Source: Pseudoxanthomonas sp. Root65
GTDB lineage: Bacteria > Pseudomonadota > Gammaproteobacteria > Xanthomonadales > Xanthomonadaceae
Direction of reading: 5' to 3'
DNA length: 64,000 nt
Assembly: GCF_001427635.1 (NCBI RefSeq)
Contig: NZ_LMHA01000001.1
Span: forward strand, 336,017 to 400,016
How positions within the stretch are numbered: the stretch's first letter is position 1; each line of letters starts with the position of its first letter. The notes beneath the pieces were generated by a model. It was given only the letters and a program-made list of their open reading frames with translations. It ran no database searches and had not been told where the DNA came from. This document shows, piece by piece, positions 1-7,208 of the stretch. Position numbers and translations under genes: made by a program.

Positions 1-908
1 GCCATGACGACCACAACGTGTTCGGCGGCCAACTCAGTCCGCGTGCCTACGCGGTCTGGGACGTCAGCGAGGCGTGGACACTGAAGGGCGGCGTCAGCAC
101 CGGCTTCAAGACGCCCAAGACCACGGACCTGTACGACGGCATCACCGGTTTCGGCAGCCAGGGCACCACGCCCTTCGTCGGCAACCCCGACCTGCAGCCG
201 GAGACCAGTGTCAACAGCGAGATCGCGCTGTACTGGACCTCGCCGGACGATGCTCACAACGTCAACGTCACGGTGTTCCGCAACGACTTCGACGACAAGA
301 TCGCGCGCGGAGAAACCAGCCTGAGCTGCGAACAGACCGGCGGGGTGCGCCCCTGCGCCAACCTGGGCGACTACGCTCTGCTGGGTTACACCACGTACGC
401 CCAGAACATCAACATCGACGAGGTCCGCATCCAGGGTGCGGAGGTCGCGGGGCGCTGGGGCATCACAGAGACCCTGTCGCTGCGCGCCAACTACACCTTC
501 ACCGACAGCGAGCAGCTGAGCGGTGCGCAGAAGGGACTGCCCCTGACCAACACCGCCCGTCACATGGCCAACGCCAGCCTCAACTGGCAGGCGACGGACA
601 CCTTCAGCCTGCAGCTGCTGGCGGAAACCCGTTCCAAGCGCTACCGCGACACGATCAACGGCGTGCGCCGCGACTACCAGGACTACACCGTGCTGCATCT
701 CGGCGCGCAGTACCGCTTCAACGAGCACGTCTCGGTCTCGGGTCGCATCAACAACCTGCTGGATGAGGACTTCACCACATTCCAGACGGTCTTCACCGAC
801 CTCAACAACGACGGCATCTACACCACCAACGAGGTGTCGTACCTGGACGACTACAACAACAAGGACAAGTCGCGGAACCTGTGGCTGAGCCTCAACGTCA
901 ACTTCTGA
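1..908 (+). CDS. TonB-dependent outer-membrane receptor, C-terminal part
   Basis: Partial gene: the reading frame is open from base 3 and the N-terminus, plug domain and TonB box lie before the window. About 300 residues of the beta-barrel are visible, with alternating aromatic and polar strands and late-barrel motifs such as GFKTPKTTDLYD, NPDLQPETS and a final strand ending in Phe (LSLNVNF), the usual outer-membrane assembly signal. Receptors of this type import ferric siderophores or other metal chelates, powered by TonB-ExbB-ExbD. The iron/redox operon and Fur box directly downstream suggest an iron substrate; the exact ligand cannot be read. Confidence 0.93.
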   Translation, partial: HDDHNVFGGQLSPRAYAVWDVSEAWTLKGGVSTGFKTPKTTDLYDGITGFGSQGTTPFVGNPDLQPETSVNSEIALYWTSPDDAHNVNVTVFRNDFDDKIARGETSLSCEQTGGVRPCANLGDYALLGYTTYAQNINIDEVRIQGAEVAGRWGITETLSLRANYTFTDSEQLSGAQKGLPLTNTARHMANASLNWQATDTFSLQLLAETRSKRYRDTINGVRRDYQDYTVLHLGAQYRFNEHVSVSGRINNLLDEDFTTFQTVFTDLNNDGIYTTNEVSYLDDYNNKDKSRNLWLSLNVNF

Positions 909-919
909 CGTCGGCACGC

Positions 920-945
920 GTTCCCCTCCGGCACGGGAGGGGAAC
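920..945 (+). terminator. stem-loop after the TonB receptor gene
   Basis: A perfect 10-bp stem (920-929 with 936-945; arms GTTCCCCTCC and GGAGGGGAAC) closes a 6-base loop 12 bases after the receptor stop codon. No U-tract follows, so it may be a weak terminator or an mRNA-stabilising hairpin. It separates the receptor from the Fur-box promoter downstream. Confidence 0.55.
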
Positions 946-956
946 GCCGGCTTAAT

Positions 957-971
957 TGAGAGCCATTCTCA
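957..971 (+). promoter_or_regulatory. Fur box upstream of the PepSY/DUF2271/apbE operon
   Basis: The 15-mer TGAGAGCCATTCTCA matches the 7-1-7 Fur consensus TGAGAAT-N-ATTCTCA: right half 7/7, left half 5/7. It lies about 47 bases before the first codon of the PepSY gene, where it would cover the promoter. Under iron repletion Fur-Fe(II) would repress; low iron would derepress the operon. The site is seen directly; the regulation is inferred from the consensus. Confidence 0.75.
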
Positions 972-1017
972 TCTGTGATGTAATGACGACCCGCATCAGC
1001 CCGCTTCGAGATCGCCG

Positions 1018-1653
1018 TTGTCCCCTTCCGCCTCTCCTGCCCTCCAGCAACAGCGCCGTGGCTTCTGGCTGCGCACGCTGCACCAGTGGCACTGGATCAG
1101 TTCGGCGGTCTGCCTGATCGGCATGCTGCTGTTCGCGATCACCGGGATCACGCTGAACCACGCTGCGAAGATCGAGGCCACGCCTGAAGTGACCAACCGG
1201 ACGGCCACGGTACCCGCCGTCGTGTTGGCTACCCTGGGCGACCGCCAGGAGGGCAATGCACCGCTGCCGGCCCCGGTGGCGGACTGGCTGGAGCAGGCGT
1301 TGTCGGTTTCCGTGGGCTCGCGACCGGCGGAATGGTCCGACCTCGAACTCTACCTCTCGATGCCTGGCCCGGGCAGCGACGCCTGGCTGAGCATCGATCG
1401 CGAAACCGGCGCGGTCGAATACGAAAAGACCCGCCGCGGCTGGATCTCGTACTTCAACGACCTGCACAAGGGGCGTAACGCCGGCCCGGCGTGGGGCTGG
1501 TTCCTCGACATCTTCGCCGTGGCCTGCCTGGTGTTCTGCATCACCGGACTTTTCCTGCTCTACCTGCACGGCCGCCAGCGCAGCATGACCTGGCCGATGG
1601 TCGGCCTGGGCCTGCTGGTGCCGCTGCTGATCGCCCTCCTTTTCATCCACTGA
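1018..1653 (+). CDS. PepSY-associated TM helix protein (putative membrane electron-transfer subunit)
   Basis: A 211-residue protein with three predicted membrane helices (about 27-47, 160-182, 190-210) and a periplasmic PepSY-like domain between the first two. Histidines near the membrane faces (H22, H25, H48, H150, H184) are candidate haem or metal ligands. Proteins of this family include PiuB/FoxB-type siderophore reductases. TTG at 1018 is the only start codon available after the in-frame stop at 976-978. It is the first gene behind the Fur box, with DUF2271 26 bases downstream. A role in reducing imported ferric chelates is inferred. Confidence 0.85.
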   Translation: MSPSASPALQQQRRGFWLRTLHQWHWISSAVCLIGMLLFAITGITLNHAAKIEATPEVTNRTATVPAVVLATLGDRQEGNAPLPAPVADWLEQALSVSVGSRPAEWSDLELYLSMPGPGSDAWLSIDRETGAVEYEKTRRGWISYFNDLHKGRNAGPAWGWFLDIFAVACLVFCITGLFLLYLHGRQRSMTWPMVGLGLLVPLLIALLFIH

Positions 1654-1679
1654 TCCCTTTCACGAACCGCGAGTGCCGC

Positions 1680-2210
1680 ATGTCGAAGATCGCCGTCCAC
1701 ACCACGCTGACCATCGCGCTCAGCGGCCTGCTGGCCACGCCGGCCTATGCCGCCACGCTGGACATCAACGTCGAAATCCCCAAGCTCAACGTCGCCGAAT
1801 ACCACCGCCCCTATGTCGCGGTGTGGATCGAAGGGGCCGACCAGAAGGTCGCAGCCAACCTCTCCGTCTGGTACCAGCAGACCAGCAATGCCGAAGGCCA
1901 CGGCACCAAGTGGCTGCCCGACATGCGCCAGTGGTGGCGCAAGTCCGGCCGCTCGCTGCAGGTGCCGGTGGACGGCGTCACCGGTCCGACCAAGCCGGTC
2001 GGCAAGCATGCGCTGAGCTTCAGCGACAAGCAGCACCTGGCCAAGCTGGCGCCCGGTCAATACACGCTGGTCGTGGAGGCCGCGCGCGAAGTCGGTGGCC
2101 GCGAACTGCTGAAGATCCCCTTCACCTGGCCCGCCAAGGGCGCGCCGCAGTCGGGCAAGGCCCAGGGCAGCACCGAACTCGGTGCCGTCACGCTGACCGT
2201 CAAGCCCTGA
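1680..2210 (+). CDS. DUF2271 periplasmic protein, probable covalent-FMN acceptor
   Basis: 176 residues with a clear Sec signal peptide (cleavage after AYA, about residue 24). The mature part matches DUF2271, with the segment [19 protein letters not shown]. Residues 98-104 read DGVTGPT, close to the ApbE flavinylation consensus Dxx(S/T)GA(T/S); T104 would be the FMN-bearing residue, with Ala replaced by Pro. An apbE gene lies two genes downstream in the same operon. I infer that this is a flavinylated periplasmic electron carrier. The start is the ATG at 1680, 26 bases after the PepSY stop. Confidence 0.85.
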   Translation: MSKIAVHTTLTIALSGLLATPAYAATLDINVEIPKLNVAEYHRPYVAVWIEGADQKVAANLSVWYQQTSNAEGHGTKWLPDMRQWWRKSGRSLQVPVDGVTGPTKPVGKHALSFSDKQHLAKLAPGQYTLVVEAAREVGGRELLKIPFTWPAKGAPQSGKAQGSTELGAVTLTVKP

Positions 2211-2241
2211 TCCTCTTCCCCCTGTCCCGCTGGAGATTCCG

Positions 2242-3054
2242 ATGAAGCGTTCCCTCGCCGTAGCCATCGCCCTGGCCTCCGCCATCCCCGCCACCGCGCT
2301 GGCGCACAAGGCGTGGCTGCAGCCGTCGCAGACCGTCATCGCCGGCACCCATCCGTGGATCACGGTGGACGCCGCCGTGTCCAACGACCTGTTCTACTTC
2401 AACCACGTGCCGCTGCGCACCGAAGGCCTGGCGATCACGGCACCGGACGGCAGCACCGCAGACGCGCAGAACGTGGCCACGGGCAAGTACCGCACCGTGT
2501 TCGATGTCGAACTCAAACAGCAGGGCACCTACCGCATCGCCACCGTCAACAAGGGCCTGATGGTTCGCTGGGAGGGCGCCGACGGCAAACCCGGCGGACT
2601 GCGCGGCGCCAAGCCGGAAGACCTGGCGACCAAGGTGCCGAAGGATGCGAAGAACCTGCAGGTGTCGCAGTCGGTCGGCCGCATCGAGACCTTCGTCACC
2701 AACGGCGCACCGAACGACACCGCGCTGAAGGCCACCGGCGAAGGCATCGAACTGATGCCGGTGACCCACCCCAACGATCTGTTCGCCGGTGAAGCCGCGA
2801 CGTTCCGCATGCTGATCGACGGCAAGCCCGCCGCCGGCCTGGAATTCGAGATCACCCGCGGCGGCACGCGTTATCGCAACGCGCAGGAAGAGATCAAGGT
2901 CACCACCGATGCCCAGGGCGAGTTCAGCGTGACCTGGCCGGAAGCCGGCATGTACTGGCTGGAAACCGGCACGCAGGACGACAAGACCAGCGTGCCGCAG
3001 GCCAAGCAGCGTCGCCTGAGCTATGTGGCCACGCTGGAAGTACTGCCGCAATAA
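2242..3054 (+). CDS. DUF4198 domain periplasmic protein
   Basis: 270 residues, signal peptide ending ALA before HKAWLQPS, then a DUF4198 fold of beta-sandwich type. The mature N-terminal His in HKAWL is a conserved feature of DUF4198 and of periplasmic metal-handling relatives such as CbiK/NikK-like proteins, so metal binding is plausible. It follows DUF2271 by 31 bases in the Fur-box operon. The molecular role is unknown; delivery or docking of metal to the reductase module is an inference from context. Confidence 0.85.
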   Translation: MKRSLAVAIALASAIPATALAHKAWLQPSQTVIAGTHPWITVDAAVSNDLFYFNHVPLRTEGLAITAPDGSTADAQNVATGKYRTVFDVELKQQGTYRIATVNKGLMVRWEGADGKPGGLRGAKPEDLATKVPKDAKNLQVSQSVGRIETFVTNGAPNDTALKATGEGIELMPVTHPNDLFAGEAATFRMLIDGKPAAGLEFEITRGGTRYRNAQEEIKVTTDAQGEFSVTWPEAGMYWLETGTQDDKTSVPQAKQRRLSYVATLEVLPQ

Positions 3055-3065
3055 GACCGCATCGT

Positions 3066-3089
3066 GCCGCCGGATGCGGATCCGGCGGC
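3066..3089 (+). promoter_or_regulatory. intercistronic hairpin before apbE
   Basis: A perfect 10-bp stem (3066-3075 with 3080-3089; GCCGCCGGAT/ATCCGGCGGC) with a GCGG loop fills most of the 45-base gap between the DUF4198 stop and the apbE start. It is followed by coding sequence rather than a U-tract. An RNA-processing or stabilising hairpin that sets the relative dose of apbE is the likeliest role. Confidence 0.5.
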
Positions 3090-3099
3090 ATGCATCGCA

Positions 3100-4092
3100 A
3101 TGAACACCTTCATCACCTCGCCCACGGCCCTTGCCGCTCCCGTTCACGCGCTGCACGGACAGACCATGGGGACCACCTGGTCCGTGCAATGCGTCAGCGC
3201 GACCCGCGTCGATCTGCATGCCCTGCACGACGCCGTGCAGGCGCGCCTGGATGAGGTGGTGTCGCAGATGAGCACGTGGGAAGCGAAGGCGGACATCACG
3301 CGTTTCAATCACGCCGCCGCCGGCGAATGGTTTGCGTTGCAGGAGGATTTCCTGCATGTGCTGACCGCCGCGCTCGCCATCGCGGCGACCAGTGAAGGTG
3401 CGTTCGATCCGACCGTGTCGCCGCTGGTGGCGGCATGGGGCTTCGGCGCACACGCCGGCACCCGCGGGCGTCCCACCAACGCGGACTTGGTGGAGGCGCG
3501 CGCCTGCGTGGGATGGCAACACCTCCGGTTCGATCCTGCCCACGGTCGCATCAGGCAGCCCGGCGGCGTGATGCTCGATCTCTCCGCCATCGCCAAGGGC
3601 TACGGGGTGGATGTCGTTGCCGCCCTGCTGAAGCGGCGTGGCATCGACGCCGCCCTGGTGGAGGTCGGTGGCGAACTCTATGGCTACGGCCGCAAGGCCG
3701 ACGGACAGCCCTGGCGCGTCCTGGTGGAATCCTCACCGGACGAGGAAGCCGACAGCCCTGACATGGAACCGCGCGTGCTGGCCCTGGAAGGACTGGCCGT
3801 CGCCACCTCCGGCGATCGCTGGCATGCCTACGCGCAGGATGGTCGTCGTTATTCGCACACCATCGATCCGCGCAGCGGCGAGCCGGTGACCGATGCGGCC
3901 GCCGCGGTGACCGTGATCGCGGCGGACGCCATGCATGCCGACGCCTGGGCCACGGCGCTGACCGTGATGGGCGCGAGCAGCGGATACGCATTCGCCCAGC
4001 GTCACGGACTGGCGGCACGCTTCCTGCAACGCACCACGGATGGTCTGATCGAGACGATGACGCCCGCCTTCGAACAGCATCTGGCCGCATGA
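3100..4092 (+). CDS. apbE: FAD:protein FMN transferase
   Basis: 330 residues covering the ApbE fold. ApbE attaches FMN from FAD to Thr/Ser of target proteins, using Mg2+. Visible family motifs are GQTMGTTWSV near the N-terminus, DLSAIAKGYGVD, VEVGGELYGYG, HTIDPRSGEPV and ADAWATALTVMG. ATG 3100 is preferred over GTG 3064 because a strong hairpin lies between them. No hydrophobic signal sequence or lipobox is visible from either start, unlike the usual exported ApbE, so the location is uncertain. The probable client is the DUF2271 protein of the same operon. It overlaps the next gene by 4 bases. Confidence 0.93.
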   Translation: MNTFITSPTALAAPVHALHGQTMGTTWSVQCVSATRVDLHALHDAVQARLDEVVSQMSTWEAKADITRFNHAAAGEWFALQEDFLHVLTAALAIAATSEGAFDPTVSPLVAAWGFGAHAGTRGRPTNADLVEARACVGWQHLRFDPAHGRIRQPGGVMLDLSAIAKGYGVDVVAALLKRRGIDAALVEVGGELYGYGRKADGQPWRVLVESSPDEEADSPDMEPRVLALEGLAVATSGDRWHAYAQDGRRYSHTIDPRSGEPVTDAAAAVTVIAADAMHADAWATALTVMGASSGYAFAQRHGLAARFLQRTTDGLIETMTPAFEQHLAA

Positions 4093-5735
4093 GCCCGTCA
4101 TCCCCCACCGCGACGCGCGGGATCGCTCCCTGGATAGGCAATGCACTGGTGATGCTGTTGCTGGCCGCCTGCGCCTGGCTGCTCGCAGGCCTGCACGAGG
4201 GAGACTGGTGGCAGGCCACGCCCTCGACGGCGCGCAGTGGTGCCGCGATTGCCGCGGTGCTGGCCTATGCGGGACTGGTGGCCGGTTTCCTGCGCCGCGG
4301 TCGCGCGCGCGACCGCTCGGCAAAACCGGCCGCGGTCGCCGCACGTGGGGCGGTCTGGGTCGTGCATGCCAGCCAGACCGGCTTCGCCATGGAACTGGCC
4401 GACATGACGGCGGCCGCGCTCCGCCGCGGCGGCGTGTCGGTGCAGCGTGCCGGGTTGGAGCATCTGGACGCGCTACGCCTGCAGGACATCGAACGCGCGG
4501 TCTTCGTGGTCAGCACCACCGGCGAAGGGGATCCACCCGATCCCGCCCTGGGCTTCGTGCGCCAGGTGATGTCGCAGACACTCGCGCTGGGAAGCCTGCA
4601 TTACGCGGTGCTGGCGCTGGGCGACCGCGAGTACACGCAGTTCTGCGCCTTCGGCCACCAACTGGACGATTGGCTGCGACGCCAGGGGGCGACATCGCTG
4701 TTCGACCTGGTCGAAGTCGACAACGCTGACGACAGTGCACTACGCCATTGGCAGCACCATATCGGCCAACTCGGGGACGGGGGCGAGGTGCCGGACTGGT
4801 CGGCTCCGCGCTACCAGGCCTGGCGGTTGCGCGAGCGTGTCGAACTCAATCCCGGCAGCCTTGGCGGACCCGCTTTCCATCTTTCGCTGGAGCCCGACAC
4901 CGATGCGCTTCCCGCCTGGACCGCCGGGGACATCGCCGAAATCGGACCCCGGCATGCAGCAGGCGATGTCGAGGATTTCCTGCGCCGCATCGACCTCGCC
5001 GGCGACACGCAGGTCCTGTGGCAGGACGAGACGCAGCCCTTGGCCACCGTGCTGGCACGCAGCCATTGGCCCGACGCGGCGTCGATGCCGCTACGGATGC
5101 ATGCACAGGCGCTGGCGGACGCATGCACACCGCTGCCGCACCGCGAGTACTCCATCGCCTCGATTCCTGCCGATGGCGCGCTGCACCTGCTGGTGCGCCT
5201 GATGCAGCGACCGGATGGCTCGCCGGGCCTGGGCAGCGGCTGGCTGTGCACCCATGCGCAACCTGGTGACACCATTGCGCTGCGCGTGCGGCGCAATCCG
5301 AATTTCCATCCGCCGGCCGCGGACATCCCGATGATCCTGATCGGCAACGGCACCGGCCTGGCAGGACTGCGCGCGCACCTGAAAGCGCGCATGCAGTCCG
5401 GTGCGAGGCGCAACTGGCTGCTGTTCGGCGAGCGTCAGCGCGACCACGACTTCTTCCATGCCGACGAGGTGCTCGCCTGGCAGGCGCAGGGACTCCTGGA
5501 ACGGCTCGACCTGACGTTCTCGCGGGATGGCGGCGAACACCGTTACGTGCAGCACGCCTTGCGGGCGCAGGCGGATCGCGTGCGGCAATGGATGGACGAA
5601 GGCGCCGCGCTGTACGTCTGCGGCAGCCTGGCAGGCATGGCACCCGACGTGGATGCCGCACTGCGCGACATCCTCGGCGACGATCGCGTCGAGGCCTTGC
5701 GCGGCAGTGGCCGCTATCGCCGGGACGTCTACTGA
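4089..5735 (+). CDS. membrane-anchored sulfite-reductase-type flavoprotein (flavodoxin-FAD-NADPH)
   Basis: 548 residues. Two N-terminal membrane helices (about 15-35 and 50-69) precede a flavodoxin domain (about 88-225, with VHASQTGFAMELA and STTGEGDPPD for FMN). A CysJ/CPR-like FAD and NADPH module follows: HREYSIASIP for FAD, MILIGNGTGLAGLRAHL and YVCGSLAGMAPDV for nucleotide, C-terminal RRDVY. Electron flow should be NADPH to FAD to FMN on the cytosolic face, then to a membrane partner, most likely the PepSY protein. ATGA overlap with apbE indicates translational coupling. It ends convergently, 10 bases from hutD. Confidence 0.9.
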   Translation: MSPSSPTATRGIAPWIGNALVMLLLAACAWLLAGLHEGDWWQATPSTARSGAAIAAVLAYAGLVAGFLRRGRARDRSAKPAAVAARGAVWVVHASQTGFAMELADMTAAALRRGGVSVQRAGLEHLDALRLQDIERAVFVVSTTGEGDPPDPALGFVRQVMSQTLALGSLHYAVLALGDREYTQFCAFGHQLDDWLRRQGATSLFDLVEVDNADDSALRHWQHHIGQLGDGGEVPDWSAPRYQAWRLRERVELNPGSLGGPAFHLSLEPDTDALPAWTAGDIAEIGPRHAAGDVEDFLRRIDLAGDTQVLWQDETQPLATVLARSHWPDAASMPLRMHAQALADACTPLPHREYSIASIPADGALHLLVRLMQRPDGSPGLGSGWLCTHAQPGDTIALRVRRNPNFHPPAADIPMILIGNGTGLAGLRAHLKARMQSGARRNWLLFGERQRDHDFFHADEVLAWQAQGLLERLDLTFSRDGGEHRYVQHALRAQADRVRQWMDEGAALYVCGSLAGMAPDVDAALRDILGDDRVEALRGSGRYRRDVY

Positions 5736-5745
5736 CGCAACGCCA

Positions 5746-6336
5746 TCAGCGGGCGTCGTCCTCGATCCGGATGGCCAGCAGGTCTCCGCCGCCTTCCAGC
5801 GCATGGCGTGCACGTGCCGCCCCCGAAACGAGGATGGCGGTGTCGCCGCTCCAGAGATGGCCGAGCCCACTGGCGGCATCGAACATCGCCTGCCCGGCGA
5901 TCAGGTGGATGACCCAGTGCACGCCGGGCTCGGTGAAGAACAGCATCGGCCCGACCAGCGGACGATGCAGCAGCTCGGTTCGCACGCGGCCACGACGCCA
6001 CATCAGATTGAAGTCGTGCGTCGTGCCGTCGACCAGTTCGCCGGTGACGACATCCTCACCGGCGAAACGCAGGCGATCATGAGGCGGCATCAGGTCCACC
6101 GCGCGTCCATCGTCGAACGTCAGGCGCAGGCCGTTGCCCTGCAGCAACACCAGTTCGCGATCGATGCCGGGGAACGAGGAAAACGCGGCGTCGCGTTCGA
6201 TCTCGGCAATCGACAGCCGCCAGTCCCAGGCATCGCTGTCCGGCACCCGCACGATTTCGCGCGTCCAGCCCAGACCATTCTTCCAGCGTTCCCGCCGGTA
6301 TTCGTTGGCGGGAATCAGGCGCGAGGATGCCGGCAT
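5746..6336 (-). CDS. HutD/Ves family protein
   Basis: 196 residues of cupin-like HutD/Ves type. The family signature is at the N-terminus (WKNGLGWTREIVRVP), followed by WDWRLSIAEIERDAAFSSFPG. Family members sit near histidine-utilisation genes or are cold-induced (Ves); the biochemical role is not settled. No hut genes are visible here. It lies convergent to the flavoprotein gene and is probably monocistronic. The start is ATG at 6336, which gives the conserved N-terminal motif. Confidence 0.88.
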   Translation of the reverse strand: MPASSRLIPANEYRRERWKNGLGWTREIVRVPDSDAWDWRLSIAEIERDAAFSSFPGIDRELVLLQGNGLRLTFDDGRAVDLMPPHDRLRFAGEDVVTGELVDGTTHDFNLMWRRGRVRTELLHRPLVGPMLFFTEPGVHWVIHLIAGQAMFDAASGLGHLWSGDTAILVSGAARARHALEGGGDLLAIRIEDDAR

Positions 6337-6411
6337 GGTGTCTCCCAGTCAGGACGCGGCGCGATTCTAGCCCGTCCGTCGCCGGCGCCGCGAAACATCG
6401 GGCCCGGAAAC

Positions 6412-6452
6412 GACATCGCCCGGATGCGCATCCTGCACATCCGGGCGATGTC
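6412..6452. repeat. 15-bp perfect inverted repeat
   Basis: The arms GACATCGCCCGGATG (6412-6426) and its exact complement (6438-6452) are separated by 11 bases. It lies in the 286-base gap 6337-6622 between hutD and the comEA-like gene, which otherwise holds no gene I can support. It could act as a terminator for the minus-strand comEA-like transcript (no T-run) or as a protein site. Confidence 0.5.
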
Positions 6453-6581
6453 CACGTCCGTGTCGGCGTCCTGCCGGTGTCAGGCTCCTGCCCGCTCCTG
6501 ACCCGTGCGCGCCCCGCGCGTAATGGATACATCCTTGTCGGCGTCCAGCCTGTCTCCCCCTGGCGTCCTGCCCCTGCGCCC

Positions 6582-6607
6582 GGCGCTCCACGTCCTGTGG
6601 AAGCGCC
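6582..6607 (-). terminator. possible stem-loop terminator of the comEA-like gene
   Basis: GGCGCT(T)CCAC arms at 6582-6591 and 6597-6607 pair with one bulged base around a 5-base loop, 15 bases beyond the stop of the minus-strand HhH gene. No U-tract follows. Weak call. Confidence 0.3.
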
Positions 6608-6622
6608 TGGCGCGGGATTCGA

Positions 6623-6967
6623 TCAGCGGCGCACCACCGGTTTGCTGGCGGGCTTGGCGGCTGCCGCGGCGGCCGGCTTGCCTGCCGGCGTGGTGCCGGT
6701 ACGCAGCTCGATGCGGTCGCGGTTCTGTTCGATGGTGCTCAGGCCGATGCCCTTCACCATGGCCAGTTCCTCGGCGCTCTTGAACGGTCCGTTGGCCTTG
6801 CGGTACTCGATGATCGCGGCGGCCTTGGCCGGCCCCACGCCGATCAGCACGCGATCCAGCGCGGCCGCGTCGGCGGTGTTGATGTTGACCTTCTCGGCCG
6901 CCATCGCCTGAACGGCGAACAGCAGCGACAGCGCAGCGGCGAACACGATGTGGATGAACGACTTCAT
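6623..6967 (-). CDS. ComEA-like helix-hairpin-helix DNA-binding protein
   Basis: 114 residues. Signal peptide (residues 1-23, ending AMA) and then a tandem HhH domain with VNINTADAAALDRVLIGVG and AMVKGIGLSTIEQNRDRI. The C-terminal tail is rich in Ala, Pro and Lys. Proteins of this size are the short ComEA form that binds incoming DNA in the periplasm during natural transformation. A good Shine-Dalgarno (AAGGAGAG) sits about 9 bases before ATG 6967; longer in-frame starts lack one. PilT/PilU elsewhere in the window fit a type IV pilus and competence context. Confidence 0.88.
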   Translation of the reverse strand: MKSFIHIVFAAALSLLFAVQAMAAEKVNINTADAAALDRVLIGVGPAKAAAIIEYRKANGPFKSAEELAMVKGIGLSTIEQNRDRIELRTGTTPAGKPAAAAAAKPASKPVVRR

Positions 6968-7141
6968 GACGACTCTCCTTGTGGCATTGGCTTCTCCCTG
7001 CATGACGGCGGCGTCGACGCCGCCATCATGTTTCCGCCGGTGGCCGCTGGCCTGCGACGGTAGGGAGAGTTTCCAACCCCGACGGGTCCCAAGGTATCGC
7101 CCATGCGCCGGCGAATCTGCCCGTAAACACCGCAAAAGCGT

Positions 7142-7157
7142 GTAGGAAAAGTCCTAC
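7142..7157. promoter_or_regulatory. GTAGGA-TCCTAC palindrome upstream of the M20 peptidase gene
   Basis: GTAGGA-AAAG-TCCTAC is a perfect 6-bp inverted repeat with a 4-base spacer. It lies 15 bases before the TAGAAT -10 element and so overlaps the -35 region, the position of an operator. No regulator is known to me for it. Confidence 0.35.
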
Positions 7158-7171
7158 CCGTGAGCAGGGCG

Positions 7172-7177
7172 TAGAAT
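7172..7177 (+). promoter_or_regulatory. -10 element of the M20 peptidase gene
   Basis: TAGAAT, matching a -10 hexamer, 31 bases before ATG 7209. The implied leader is about 25 bases. Similar TAGAAT boxes precede several other genes in this window. Confidence 0.45.
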
Positions 7178-7208
7178 GGTGGCCTGCCTTTCTGCACCCG
7201 GAGTTGCC

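Noticed and set aside
2200-3543. 447-residue minus-strand frame opposite DUF4198 and apbE
   Set aside because: His/Arg/Gly-rich antisense shadow typical of high-GC coding DNA; the plus-strand genes have family motifs.
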